Shown piece after piece: positions 13,401 through 27,500 of a stretch of DNA of 64,000 bases (the first letter of the stretch is position 1; every line of letters begins with the position of its first letter). Source of the DNA: Cardinalis cardinalis (Eukaryota > Chordata > Aves > Passeriformes > Cardinalidae). A program made the position numbers and the translations under genes. Under the pieces are notes generated by a model, which saw only the letters and a list, made by a program, of their open reading frames with translations, did no database searches and was not told the origin of the DNA. The stretch is taken from assembly GCA_014549065.1 (NCBI GenBank), contig JACDOX010000012.1:8162751-8226750 (forward strand). The letters run 5' to 3'.

Positions 13401-16400
13401 TTCTTTAATTAAATGCTGAGGATTATAGGAAATGGAATAGAAACTCTGCAGGCTGGTTTATGATGTTTTTATTCATTTTGAACACTGCTTGACTTTAACA
13501 GTAATAACCAAAGTACAGGGCTGGAATGTAATGGGACTCCTCATGTGCTGGAACAGGGCCAGGAAGATAGGATTTGGTAGGATGTAACTCCAAGTTACTG
13601 TCCATAGTGTCTTTACAGCTGCCCATTTCAAACAAAGCATTTGGTTAATACATGTCAACCCAAGTTTCCTGCAACTGAGAAACATATTTAGGAAAGGTAA
13701 TTTTTTTTGCAGACACTAGAATACTAAAACCTTGGCCAAGGAAATGCTGAACTGAAATCATCCTTGTTACCCTCTCTTTCAAATAGTGTCATCTATCCCA
13801 ATTCAAACTGATCATAGATAATCTAAAGTCTAAAAGTGAATCACTTTAAAGTCTAGGTATCCTAAAAATGAACCTACAATTGTCCACTGCCCATGTACAC
13901 TTTTTAAGCATGCACAGTGATTTTTTTTTTTAACACAGACAATTTTACATTATTTCCATCTGTCATAAAGGATCTATATTGAACAGGACATGTAGCGATT
14001 ATTTCTTGGTGTGTATCCCAGTTAAGTCAATAACATAAGTAGCTCCTTGAAATGCCTATAAATAGTTATATTAAATAATTGGATGAAAGTTGTTGTAGCT
14101 GAATTAACTAAAATTTAAAAGGGCAAACTGAAGTATAGACTGCAATATTAGTAAGATAGTGAAAAAAATTGGCCACAATGTAATGTCAACATTAAGTACT
14201 TTTTATTTTTTTTTTTAATGCCTTTCAGCTGTTAGTGGAATACATTAAAAGGAGGAAAAGGTTTGAGGTTGATGCATTCAGTATGCACCTACATGATTTA
14301 GAGGAAGATAAAACTGTTGCTCTCATTTCCCTGTCTCTAGGTAACACTAAAGTATTTGGACCAGCCAACAGTACAAAATAAAGGGATCAAAGCTGAAGAT
14401 AATTTAATGGAAATAATATATAATGAGTTTACACTAATGTAAGTTCTCAAATAAAGAGAATACAGTTAATAATGGTATTTTATAGGAGACACAATAGAGA
14501 ATGAGCCAAAACATTACCAGCACAAAGTGTGTATCTCATAGAAAAGCAAAATATAGGGGCATGCCAAGATGACAAAAAAAGACATTTTTACTTTCAGCAA
14601 AGGAGCCAAAAGTTGAAATAAATTTTTCACAAGGCCTTAAGGTGACTATGAAAATACTTCATAAACACCTTAAATGGAATATATAAACCACAGATCAGAA
14701 GGGCTATCCAAAAACACCCCCTCATCCCACTTCTAACTTGCTTAAAAGCTCTAGCTGCTTATGTTTCCTGGCAAGAATTCTTTTAAAAACCTACAGCTGT
14801 ATTTCTGTACTGTATTTTCTGTACACACCCAGGATTGTCACCCCATCTCTGTGCTCCACCTGTGGTTGCTTGTGTTACAGAAGCTTGTCAGTTCTGTGCC
14901 TCCCTTCCTAAACACCTTCCTGAGACTCTGTACTTTACACTGTATCCAACTCAAAGAAGAGAAGTCTTGTAAAATCAGCCCAATTCAGTGGGTACTGACC
15001 TAGAAAATGGAAAACTTCTTCCTGCTGTAAGAAAGAAGAAAGTGCTTTGAACAATAACCTTTATATTCAAGGAGAATATCTGTAAGTACCAGGCTGAGAG
15101 CTTTTCTAAGTGATGAAAAACAAGTGTCACCCTTGCCTGCTTCTGAAGCATAGACCTGTGCATCCCATAGGCTGCAGAACACTTGAAGAGAAACTGGCAA
15201 ACAAAATTTCCTTAGTTAATGATAAGCTTGCATTGTCTGTCTTAGATTTTGAAGTGTCTAAAAGCCCTTGAAATCTCCAACAGCAGTTCACTGATTTTCA
15301 GACTTCAACTAAGCCTTCAAGTCCCTAAAGTCAATGGCTGACTTATTGTTTAACCTTTTGTATTAACCTAATTTTGAACACATAACCAGATTCAAAAGTG
15401 TCTTTTCTGGAGAGATAGGTAGTAATCTCTATTTATTGCTCTTCTGCACTCCAGATTTAGGCTTACAACCATCTAAATTCTAAAGATGTGAAACTTTTAG
15501 ACTTACTGAGGTCTGCAGTCAATATGAAAGGCATAATATTGACATAAGGGCAGTCCCCATGACTAGCCAGGAAGTGGAAGACCTAGTGCTAAGAGCCATA
15601 TGACTTAGCTGCAGTAGATGTGAACTTACTGGTTTTAGTCCAGGAAGTTTTATGTGCCACTGGCAAACAATGATTTTCCATTGAGATGGAAGTTCAAGGG
15701 TCTAATGGGGAGAGAAAAACATGAAAAAGTTACTTGGAAAGGAAGGAAGCCATTTTTTTGTCCCCTATTTGTGATATGCTGAAGATTTCCTGGACTGGTG
15801 TTCGATCCCAGTACCTCCTACATTGCTTCATTTACAGGACTGAAGCAGCTTCCCATTTTCTTCTTTCAATTGGTTCTCAGGTTAGGTTAAGACTGTTGAG
15901 GAGAAGTAGAAGGGCAAGTCAAGTTTTCAAGCAGGAGTCCCTAGATTTTGGTCCTACCTGCCTTAACTGTCTGTAATTGCTTGATGTTCATACTTGAATA
16001 CAGGCTAAAGAGCAGCACTGGAGGGCTTTCACCATTTAATCAAATGCCGTGACACCTAACGTCCACAGACAAGTTCACACAGACCCAGTATTGTTCTGCT
16101 CAGACTCTGAGCTGGTCANAACTAGAAACTGCTTAGCCATGCTGGTCTGGTGGTGTGCCAAAGCTAACAAGTTGTGCGCTTACCAGGTCAGGCACAGTGC
16201 CACAGAAAATCCTCTGTGTGACTTATGGATCAGAATAGCTTCTTGTAGCCAACCTCAGAGCTGACACAGAGAAACTCAAGTCTGCTTATTCATGTCTGTG
16301 GAGATAGGTTCAGTAACTGAGCTCCTTGCTGTGCCCTTCCTTTTTTGTCTGAACACAAGAATTTTCTGCTATAGGACACACAGTGGCCCAACTCCAAAGC

Positions 16401-16566
16401 AGAGATGGTGAATGTTTCTCTCCAAGATACTACAGGGGCAAGTTACAGGGCAATATCCTTCAACCACCAAGGGCCTGGACTTTGCTTAGTTCTCCCACTC
16501 CTTGGTGGGTCCCAATGATGCCTCTTATGTAGGGGACAGACTTGTTTATTCAGGAGTCACAGNTGC

Positions 16567-16593
16567 CTGAGTCAGCCATTTAGGCTGACTCAG
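16567..16593. repeat. Perfect 11-bp inverted repeat with AP-1/Maf-like sites
   Basis: CTGAGTCAGCC at 16567-16577 is followed by the 5-base spacer ATTTA and the exact reverse complement GGCTGACTCAG at 16583-16593. Each arm contains TGAGTCA or TGACTCA, the AP-1 core, with flanking GC that resembles half of a Maf recognition element. It can form a hairpin or present two facing sites. Function is unproven. Confidence 0.6.
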
Positions 16594-19500
16594 CCATTTT
16601 AAAGCCATTTAGGAAACCATGTGTGTTGTGGATTTATATTGCATCTTTGAGTTTGAATATATTACATTCTTCTGGATTTTGACTTCATGGTGCTTTTNAA
16701 AAACAATTTATAAACTAATCAAAATAATTTCTTATTTAGACTGGTGCTCCACGCTTCTCATTTCATTTTTTCTGCATTGACAACTGAAGTGAGACAGCTG
16801 ACGAAGCTTAAACAGCAGACAGGTTTTCACAAAACTAATTTTNTGTGATGATAGCACCCTGAAATGGTTTTCCAGCTTCAGTGTCAGGGAAGATCAAAAA
16901 AGAAAGTGACTGCATTCTGGGGACAAGATTGTATCACAACCAGACCTGAGACTGACCTTTACAACTTGGGAAGACTGTAAAAGTTACACCTCTGTACGAA
17001 TTTCTAGATGTCTAAATTTAATGGCTAAATTATGAAATCACTTTCTTCAGACTAAGATANAAATAACACAGGAAAACACTCACATCATTATCCAGAACAG
17101 CAGGCAGATACATAGGTTTTGAACTGTCTTTTGGCAAACCCCAACTCTTCCTGAGGTCACGGAAATTAGGACTCCTGATGTAATTGCATAGGTGAAGAGC
17201 CTAGAATTGGAGACTGAGCATTTGAGTGCTTACACCAAATGTCAACTGTCAGTGATTAAAAGTGGGCTATACACAAGACCTCTTCCATGCAGAAGACACA
17301 AATGGCAGATGACTAAAAAGTAAGAGGCCTACTGTTGTTCCAGTAAACCAGAATCCCCATGCTGTATATCCATTTTTCTTAGTTTCTTCTGGAATCATTG
17401 GGTGCGAATTAGAAAAAAATCTGAAAAGAAAATACTCCCCCTGGTGAGGAGGAAATCTGAATAGTGAGTCATGTTACTGAGTATACCTATCAACCAGTTA
17501 AATTATGTGATAATGAGTATGCAGCACTGAAGAACATTTATGCACCTGCATTTTGANTTTGACACTGATGGGCAAAGCAAAGGGGAATATATATGTATGA
17601 GATTGCTTTATGGCCAATCTTCACTATTTTCTTGATTGACTGATTGGATGACTCACTACTGAGATTTGTCTCTTACCACTTAAAAGATTCTCTGCCATAA
17701 GACTGTCAGTGGGAANGAGATTGTTTTTTAGCAAAAGCAGTCATTTGCAGCAATCATGGAAAGAAAAGCAGCCATAGTAAACAGAGCTAGGAGATACGAC
17801 CTTAAATATCCTGTTAGTACTCAAAATGCCCTGAAACAAAATATCTGCAGCACAATGGAGAGGACAGGTCCAGGTCTTCCAGATTTTTAATGACAGCTGA
17901 AAGGATACCTCTCTGACTTTATTTTATGTGATTTTTGTGTTCGTCCTAGGTTTAGCTGGAAAAATAAATGCTACTTACAAGATCCTCTACATGGGCAAAT
18001 AATTGCAATTAGATTATCTAGCCACAAATAAAATGTTTTAACTAGAGCTTTTCTTTAGTGTGAGAAGTTTGCATAACCTTGTAACCACTATGACTGCTAT
18101 GGTTACCTCTGTGGAACAGTAAATACAAGGCAGGAACTCATTGCTGACTCAGAACAGTTCACGTCCCCACAGTTAAACTCTGCAACTGCCCAAACCAGAA
18201 AGGCTTTATTCAAATGGCCTGTCAGGAGTCAGTTTTAGCCCTTACTAAGCTCCAAACTGTACATGGATGCTGCCCGTGCAAGCACTCATTCACATGACTC
18301 TGAACTATGCCAGGGACTATCCTAGAAGTTGCATGTCAATCCCTTACCACTTTTTTATAAACAGAGTAACCACAGCCTGTAAAATAAGGAATATGCTTGA
18401 GAGAATAAGTTAGAATATACCCTGACATATCCANATATTCCATCTTTTTGGCTATAGTTCAGTTTTTATTTTGTTTAGACAAGGGAAGATATCTGCTGGC
18501 AAACAAAGTGGACCAGACTCATGTGCATATCTTGTAAATCATAACAATTTGTATTTACAAGGATGTATTTATTAGCTTAACTTCCATCTCACTACACTTT
18601 GACAGTACAAGAAAATGGGGATAAATNTGCAGTTGAAAATGGGTTCACGCCTGCATTAAATGAAGGCAGAAATAATGCTTAGATTATTCAGCTTGAGAAA
18701 ACTAGACACAGATATGGGCACTGATTTCTCTTCTTTCACTAGCTGTGGTGAGAACCGAGAAGGAAAATACCTTTTTAGCTTTTGGCAGCAGGTTTCATTC
18801 TAGCAGAAGCTAGCTGTCATGTGGGGACTTTTAATGTGTAAGACCAGTAAGGATTTGAANCTATCCTCCTGAGGGATAATATTGNTATGTGAACAACCTT
18901 CATTATTTACAGGAAATTGNTGGAATGCCACATGTGTTTGTCACTAGCGAATTTTCTGGTCAAAACTTCTGTAAATGCTTATGGAATCTCTTCTGAATTG
19001 CAGAATGCCAAACNTCAATGCCTGAAATTGCTGCATCCAAAAGCAGAGTGCATATTTGGATATCACTGAGATTCATAGAGACCCAGGGCCTTCACCCTTA
19101 CCTGCTAGTGAGCAGCCTTTCTGACAGGCTGACATAAGCAACCTGCAAACCAGACTCTTGGTACCTATATGTTTATGGTCCTATAAGCTACATGCTCTTA
19201 AAGTTTTTGCGTGGCAATACTGCTTCTTAGACCCTTGCTGCATCAGTTTAAAAATTGTTAGTTCTTGGAGACAGATGCTGCTTTTGTTTCCCCCCATTTT
19301 GTGCTTCTTGGTCTTATCTTTTCAACACCTTTTGTTGCTTTCAGCTCTCCTTTAATCTTCTTGGTTTAATTGCTTTAATCTTGTTTTAATCCATTTGACA
19401 ATGGATTTTTCTGTTTGCCTTGCCTTTTCTAATACAGGTATTTTAACACATGCCTTTCCTTTCTCCTTGTTCTTTTCTTCACTCTTCTGTTACAAGGTTT

Positions 19501-19714
19501 CTGTTTCTCTTCTTTTCTGTTTGCCTGCCCTTGTTCCCCAGATGAACTCCTAGATAAATAGATTATAAACAGGANTCTTGTCCCATATTCATCTACTAGT
19601 GTGAGATATTTACCTGAACTAGAAAAGGCTATCTAAGGACTCCTGAAAACTGTCACCTATAAAGGAATAAAAAAGCAGGTTTTGGTATTCTGGTGCTTTA
19701 GTTTTAACCATTTC

Positions 19715-19855
19715 TAGTAGCAAGGTCACTACTCATTTGGTGTTAATAGTGCCAAGGACACAGATTTGATCCCTGTACAGGCCATTTACTCAAGAGCAGG
19801 ACTTGGTGATCCTTATGGGTCCCCTCCGTCTTAGAATGTTCTATGATTCTGAATG
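19715..19855 (+). mobile_element. TguSINE1-like SINE (tRNA-Ile head, CR1-like tail)
   Basis: This is a short interspersed element in forward orientation. The part around 19739-19790 resembles tRNA-Ile from the anticodon arm onward: GGTGTTAATAGTGCCAAGG corresponds to the tRNA-Ile GGTGCTAATAACGCCAAGG, and ATTTGATCC fits a B box. The tail from about 19795 reads ACTTGGTGATCCTTATGGGT and ends in TTCTATGATTCTGA, the 3' signature of CR1 elements. A tRNA-Ile head joined to a CR1 tail is the structure of the passerine SINE family TguSINE1, which is mobilised in trans by CR1. The 5' arm with the A box is diverged, so the start is approximate. The copy is old and not expected to be active. Confidence 0.8.
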
Positions 19856-22800
19856 ATTTATCACACAATAGGAGTTGAAAACATTTTGCCCCAAACTCTT
19901 CCTTTTCTTCCTGCAATGCTCATCAAGATTTCTCTAGTTTTCCAAGGCTATGGCAAAATAACACCCACAGAAAATATTTCACAGACATGTTTGTGGAAGA
20001 ATGTAAGTATGATTTTGGTATAAGATCAACTAATTTAGTTAAATTGTTGCATTTTGATTTATTTACATGCATGAAGTTTTAAAGTCTTTACGGTATGGAT
20101 ACTTAACCTCTAATACAAGAGACAATATTTTGACAGTATTTATTTTCAGGGAACATTTAATCTATTTTAAATACCCTCATGAGAAGAAAGTCTTAAGAGA
20201 TGATGACAAGATGGGTACATATGTGATTTGCAAAATCACAGAGACGGATTAAAAGGAACCTTGCAGATAAGGTTTAGTTCAACCAATATATTTCTCTGTG
20301 AAAATGATTCACTACTGTTTTGCACTGTCACTTAAATATACCTTCAAGATTTGAACAGAATAAGATTCCCTTGTTCAGATGGAGACTAAGCATAGAACCT
20401 CTGTGTCTCAGAATTATTAGAAGATTCTGTTGCTACTGTTTCTGCAAAGTCATTGTACAGCATATAGCCCTCCAAATAATAATAACATATTACAAATATT
20501 ATTACAAATAATAACAACATATATATCCCTCCAAATCTCACAATGCTGTGTGTGGCAAATTACAGGTAAACATANCTTTTTTACTGAAAGCCACATCCCT
20601 ACAGTAAGCAGGCCCCAAGTATACTTTCATCANAGCTCATTACCTCTGAATCAGTTTCCCCCTATGACTTAAAACATGGACAGAATGAGTTTGTAGCCAC
20701 TCAGAGTGCAGGCAAGGAAAGCATGTATTACCTCTGAGTGTGTGTAGCACAGGCGTGCACCTGCCCACAACAGACACACTGCANACCTCTGTCCAGTGTG
20801 TTAAAATTGTATAGAGATTGCCTAAGAATATATGGGGATTGCAGAAGGAAAAACCCAGGACTGAAACATACCTGCTATGTGATAAACTAAAGGAAAGGAC
20901 ACCCAGGAGCATTTTTTATTTTTCAAGGAAAGTGGAGANAGATGACATCATTCATTATTTACCATAAATTCTACTTGTATACTGAGAGAAGGTTTTTGGA
21001 CCATCTTTCAAGCATCTGATTTCTCACACTGAGCTGAGAAAGCTCAGGAAAAAAAAAATAGATTCTGTCCTATTATTTGACCATATCTTTTTAATGATGC
21101 AAAATTTGGTTCTAAANCAATAAAGTTTGGACCACTACCATGATAGTCCCAGGACTATTTAAACAAGGTTTCTTAAAAGTAGGGAAAATGAGGAATAGTT
21201 TGAATCAAGTGAATGGCAATCTCAAGTAAACTCCTAAGTGTTTTGAGACAGGCCTGGACCAAAATATTAAAAATACTTTNGGAATTTTTATAGGAAAAAA
21301 CCACNAAGAGGACATGACAATGATAATACAGCAAAAATAACAGCAAATATGCACTAAGAAAAAGGAAACTTCTTGAAGTTAGAATGACTGAACTAAACAA
21401 AAAGGAAAACTATGNATTTGGAAAAATAAAAAGGAGCAGAATGTTTTTTCACTGANGGACTTAGAACAAGATGCAACTTAGGAAAAAATGACCTAATTTC
21501 AGATTCAACAGCGTTATTTCCAATGTGATTTGCTCAGTTTTTACATTAAAACATGTGAAAGTAAAGAAGGAAAAGCAAAACCAAGTCAACTATGCTAATT
21601 TAGGACACTTACAGCTATACTGCCATTGATATCAGGGAAATTTTTCTGGGGATAGAGGGGCAGACAAAGAGGTGAAAAAATAACAAAAAGTGAGAGTTTG
21701 ATCTATCCTGCTTTGNAATTCTGCAAGCTAAGGAGACAGACCCATGTACTTCAGTCCCTCTGCTAGCTTTGGTTTTTTTTCTATGCTCATAATTCTACTA
21801 TCCTGAGAAGTCCTAACTTCTGTTTTAACCCACTTAGTGACAAAAGGCTGTTGTCCTAAAATCTATAACTGTTTTTTCAGTCAAGATTTCCTTGATGCAG
21901 AAAATGACTCATATCAGATCTACCTTGAATGGTAGAAGAGCTAGGACTGATCCCTGCAGCATTTCTCATAAAATGTTGGGCTCAGGCAAGGGAGCAGCAC
22001 TGTGGCATCTCAGAGCCCAGGTATCTTCAGATGGCCCAAGCTGTCAGTGGGAGACCTTTACCAGGATGAGTGATATCTATCTAGCACACACCTGGCACAG
22101 GAAAATTATTATATAGGACTAATTGCCAGTTTTAAGCACAATCCTGTTTTTACATTTCATCTTCATCAGGCCTGTGATTTGGATGTTGAAATTTTATAGA
22201 AAGACAGCTGCTGCAATATAATCACATGTCAAACAGCATGTACCAGACACAAATCCTATGATGTTACAACTGTCTAATTCTCATTTTTTCCCATCTTACT
22301 CCCCTCCTTCCTTTTATTTGGGAAAACAGGGCCTGGTTTCAATCCAGTTAATCAAAGGTAAGGTTTGATGTGTTTGATAAGTCCAAGCTTTTGTAGCCAT
22401 GGTAAAAGCTATCCTACTTGGTTCTGGCTTTTTATTAATCTTAGTTGGCAAATAGTATTTCACTGAATAATCTGTTTTCTTTCTGAAGAACTAATTCATG
22501 AAAGCATGGAGGGTNTTTATTAATAAATTGAAACACTGAATTATGTTTGCCTGCTGACGTAAAACACTAAGGTAAGAGTTCAGTTGGCACAAATGAAAAT
22601 CACACTAGATTCTTCCTGTCTTAAAAACTTTTGTAGGATTTTTCTGTTTCNTGGATCATTTGGTGTCCCTGTTGGATGCAATTGTTTCTAGTGCAGGAGA
22701 ATTTCAGGAGTTATTTTCTGTTGAGATATATTATAAGGAGAAATTCAGAAATTGTTTTATCTTGGACTCTTTGTAAGTCAAATTTGAGGGGAGTTAATAG

Positions 22801-24462
22801 TAAACCTTTTTGACATTATTATAAAAATAGCTACTTAGTGAATTTTATTGTTGCATAATTGTCTGCATGCAAAGGGAATACCATAGTTGCTTTGCATTAT
22901 GCTGCAAGAGTACATCATTGAAAGAAATTAATAAAATGGGTTCAGTCATGAGCATAAGATTCTCTGTGTTATATAGTTTCTAACGTGGATTCTAACATTA
23001 AAAACTAATATTTCCTTTTTATCATTGAAAAATCATTTTATGTGGTGTTTTTCAACCATACAGACATCAGCACCTATAAATAATAAATTACTTCTTCCAA
23101 TGTTAGTTGCTAGATTTGTAAAAGCAACACTTAAAATTTAGAAATGTTACATACTACTTCAATTCAGCAGATTTTCACATTTGAAGGAATCTATATCTGA
23201 AAAATAGCTTTTCAATTGCTGAAATTAATCCTGAAAAACAGTAATATATGCTCTTGATTGTGTGGGACATTCATATCTTCTCTCAGTCATCTTTCAGGGT
23301 ATTTGGGCAACTGATAAAACTGGTGTAATCAAATTACCCATAGCCAGCAAAACTAGTAAGTAGTGAGTGAAATTAGTCAAGCCTGTGGTGTGAAGAGCTT
23401 TTAAGATCATGTGGTTTCAGGACTGAAAATTTTTGGTCCTGGTAGAAAATTCTTCANTCTCTGTGGACAAAACTTGGAGGCCCTTCAGCATAGTGATTCC
23501 TATTTCCAGATCTGTTGTCATTTTTTTCAAAATGCTGGGGTATTTTTCCAGAGGAAGCTCTGTCTTTTTAGAGCTGTCTCTCTAGGAAGACTTGTGAGAT
23601 GCTGTTACCTCTGCTACAGAAAGCTCAGCAGTGTCCAGATTGACATGCAGATTGGGCTACTAAAGACTATTTGTCCCAGCTAATAACACGTGGACAAAGC
23701 CTTTTTCTCAAGAAACATCTACAGCTGTGGAAGAATATGACTGCTGATTTTGTAAAAGGAAAGGATTGACAAATTTATCAGGAAAACTTGCCTGTGAGAA
23801 GATCCATGCCTGATCAGTTCTGNTTCACTGCTTTAGCAGCTNTTGAGCTTCTGCTAAATGCTGTGTGAGTCTAAAAATGAGTCCTGGCAACTTGGCTGGT
23901 ACTGCTTGTAAAAAGGATTGCAATCAAACTCTGAATTTTGCATAAAAAACAAATCATCACACTGCTTGAAGCTTGGAGCTTTCTTTACTGCCCTGTTGAA
24001 TAATTAATGATAAAGCCTGAAAGGTCAAGATTGACTCAACAAAGTATATTATCTGAAGCACATTTGGAAAAGGTTTTCTTTACTTTTATCCCAAAAAAGC
24101 AAATGTATTTTTGTTGTTCTTATGTTTTTGTTTCCTTTGCCCTTTTTAGCCATTCTTAGATCATAAGTAAATAGCATTTTGCTTTGTTTAAAGAGGTTGC
24201 TAATAAAAATATTGATATTTTGTTGAAGTGTATTGAATTTGCTCCTGAGGCAGACAAGGTTGTTTGGTAATTAGAGCTGTAGGGTTTAAAGGTACAGTTG
24301 GCTGGGTTTTGGGGTTTGTTTTGGTTTTCCATTTTATAGAATATTATACCACANCCTGGAAAAGAAAACAGCATTACAAGCTCTTTTCAAATAATACAGG
24401 TGTTTTAAACATATAAATAAATGTATTATCCTTTAGTTATAGAATAATTATATTATTCCATA

Positions 24463-24520
24463 AATATAGGATATTTATAGATAGGATATAAATATAGGAT
24501 ATTTTTATATCCTATATTTA
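24463..24520. repeat. AT-rich repeat ending in a perfect 14-bp hairpin
   Basis: AAATATAGGATAT occurs twice as a direct repeat, about 27 bp apart. The second copy forms a perfect inverted repeat: the arm at 24489-24502 and its exact complement at 24507-24520 are separated by TTTT. The whole could extrude as a cruciform. Such AT hairpins are common slippage products, and no transposon ends were recognised. Confidence 0.8.
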
Positions 24521-27500
24521 GGTGACAGTGAATCTGCTTGTGCTGATTTGTCTATCTCTACCACTGTGAGTCCCTGATAAGAAGTGATCCTGNCATTGGA
24601 ATCTGGTCAGTTACAGTAAACCAACTTGTTCTTTGAAGGGAAGATGTGTTTTTTCTATGCCACTGGAGAATGATGGTTTAAATAAGGCTTATTATAATCA
24701 CCAATTAACAACCACTCAAAAAACAAGAGACACTAAAAAAAGTCCTGAACATATACAGTATAAATCAGAACATTCCAACGCCACGTTATCATTGCAGGGG
24801 TTACAGGAGGTATGTGAGTAATTCAGGTTCATGAGATCAGAGGTGAGAAAACTTCTATCGAGGAGTGCAAGTGTGAGAGATAAGGGAAGGTGTCTCCAGC
24901 ACATAGGAAAAGGAGGATTGCTCCTGCCCAGCTGCAGGTACATGCTGCAAGAAAGCCATGCCCAACTTCAGCACAAGGATTTTTTCATTCCTTGGAAGAC
25001 AATACAGTGAAATAGTTANACTGGGTAAATCTTTTGATCAAGGCTGTTTCAAATAGTATCATGGTTTATTACTCTCAGCCTTGTCATATAGCTGATGTTA
25101 GCATACTCCAAAACAATTTCCATCAGAAGATGANATTGGTGCCAGAGAGAGCTACAGTTTTTGCCTAGTTTGTGTTGGCAAAGAATATACAGCAGTTCTG
25201 TTTACCTAGAGATACCTTTTCCCGCTCTTAAAAAAATTAAGTGCCAGATATGCTTAAGGGATACGGGGTTTTTACGTCAGTGTTTTAAAAATGATCCTCC
25301 CTTATTAGTGCACGACTTTGCCAAGGCGGAATACACCNCAATGCACACACAGGATAGATTGTGTGTACAATTTATAGACCTTAAAAATTAGCATATCTAA
25401 AAAGGATGCCCCAATGGGAGGCCTGGATGAATGGCATGTTATTCCCCCATCTGTGGAATTCCCCCCTGGCTGGGCCAAATCTTTTGTTTTCAGGTTGTAT
25501 TCTAGAGAGGACCTTGGTTTCCCAAGATAGTGTAGNGTTTTCCAGCCTCCAACTGCAAGGCCTTTAGGATGTTTGGTCTCCTGGCCTAATAAAATACTGG
25601 GACTATTCTAAGTTATCAGACTTAAAGAATTACAAGTATGCATGCTAAGAATACTGAGGATACATAAAAGTAAATATAAAAGGTATATTAAAAAAGGGGA
25701 AAAAAAACCACCTTGGCCTTCACTAGAACAGTCAGGAAAACAACAAATTCATCTTAAAATATGCTTCTATCCTTTCTTAGTTGGACTAGATTTCCAAGAC
25801 CTTTTTTTTGGGTTAAAGTTATTTTCCTGGTTTTGTCATCTTTCATATTTTGTTTTGGCAAGTCAGTATTTTGTTTCTGACAAATTCTCATCTTACACCA
25901 NTCAGAGTAGTGATATACTGGGCACACAGGATTCACAATTGCTGACTGTCTTTATATGCAGTATAGGCTGCAATTTTGATGACTTGAAACCCAGTCTAAT
26001 TGCTAGTTTCTCTAGTGCCATTGCATCTTGCTGGCCCTGCCTATGCATTCCAGTCTCTTCCTTGTGCTGGCTCCAGTGTCTGCCAGCCCCTGTGTACAGC
26101 ACAGTAGGTCAGCACTAAACAGACCTGACAGTAAAGGCAAGTGTTTTCTCATGATTCAGCACTCGGTGTCAGCTCAGCTGGAACTGGCCCAAGAAGGCCT
26201 GATGGAGGGAGAGTGAAACTCTGGCAGGCAGCACTGATAACAGCTTAGGCTGCCACAGGGCAAACACTTTTGTGTCTCTCACAGCTATTTCTCCACAGTA
26301 TCTGTACCTATCTCACAAAATATTCCTTTCCACTTAACACCCGTTTAACACTGGTAGGTAGCGGCTAGTGTGTCATTCAGCTTTTGCAGCACCTGCCTCA
26401 CACACACACTGAAGGTACACCTGAAGGCTATCACTAAGACTGGCAATGCAGTACTTTTTTTGCTGTTTAACAATATTGTTGACAGCTGGAAATATAATGC
26501 ATTACTTTTGCTAGAAGCTGTTTTTATCTGCTTAAGACTGCACAAGAAGACTCTTGCGATAACAGACCTGCAATCACAGTGTGATAGGAGAACCTGTATG
26601 ACCTAAACCAACAGGAACGACTACAATGAAAACAAGACCAGCTAGCTTGCAGTGTTAAAAGTTTTCATAAAAGAAAATATGGGCTATATTACATGGCTAA
26701 TAAAGCATTTAATGCTTCACTTAGCCATATCCACTTCTGAAGAAGGGTGTCTCTATCTTGAAGTGCATTTATCACTCACAGGAGAAGGGCGATGACACCT
26801 AAATGTGAGATAGCAAAAGTCCCAAATTAGTGGTTCTAGGTGATGTTGTTGTAGGAAAGAAGAGAAAGGAACTAGAGAGCTCTAGGGTCACTCATTTAGT
26901 GGTGAAAAACATCAGGGAAAGATCTGCAAACTCTGTTGGGGGTGCATGTCTTGGGGTGTTGTGGTATTAGATAAAGGGTACTTGATCATTTAAGAATAGA
27001 TAACANCACAGGAAATGGGTGATTTAGTACATCTCCCGTCTGTTGGGTTTGGATCATTCTGTTGTCCATCTTTTCCCTTTGCTGGGGATAAATAAGCTGA
27101 ATTCCCATAAGGAACCTGTTCTGCTATACTGCCGTCAGTTGTAAGAGTTGTTTGAGAATCCCTCAAAGGAAGCAATTAGCATGCTAGTAATTTTGTAATT
27201 TTCCTGTTCTCTTTTTTTAACTCACTATCAAGCAGAGATTTATATTTGCTCATCATAGATTTCTTTCATTTAAAGCAGAAGATACAAAGATAAAAAGAAA
27301 ATGTTTTGCCCTTACAAAGTTGCTCTTTGCAGTTGCATAGAAAACAAAATAGTTGTATTATCTAGTTAATCACCTTTAAATTTGCCATGAAAGTGGATTA
27401 AATGAAGCTTTTTTACTATGCCTTCTTCAGTCTGTCCAGGCACCATGCACTTCATCCATTAATGTTTTAAATGGATGGGTCAAACTAATATGGTCACAGT

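Larger units (their letters stand above)
7956..19714. other. Non-coding sequence, no gene recognised
   Basis: About 11.8 kb without a recognisable exon or RNA gene. Short open frames exist, for example around 10067-10501 and 15734-15976, but their translations show no family motif. The notable sub-regions are listed separately: a GA-rich tract near 8.7 kb, a GC-richer block at 10.07-10.47 kb and a hairpin at 16.57 kb. A short (GAT)5 run lies at 10526-10542. Another relatively GC-rich stretch at about 16.05-16.60 kb was not identified. Confidence 0.6.

Noticed and set aside
24463..24520. AT hairpin as a microRNA precursor or MITE
   Set aside because: The stem is only 14 bp and almost purely A/T, too short for a precursor, and no flanking target duplication or transposon end was seen.
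25642..26118. Longest open frame, 158 codons on the plus strand
   Set aside because: It crosses an ambiguous base, has no recognisable domain, a low-complexity start and no promoter or splice context; frames of this size arise by chance in 64 kb.
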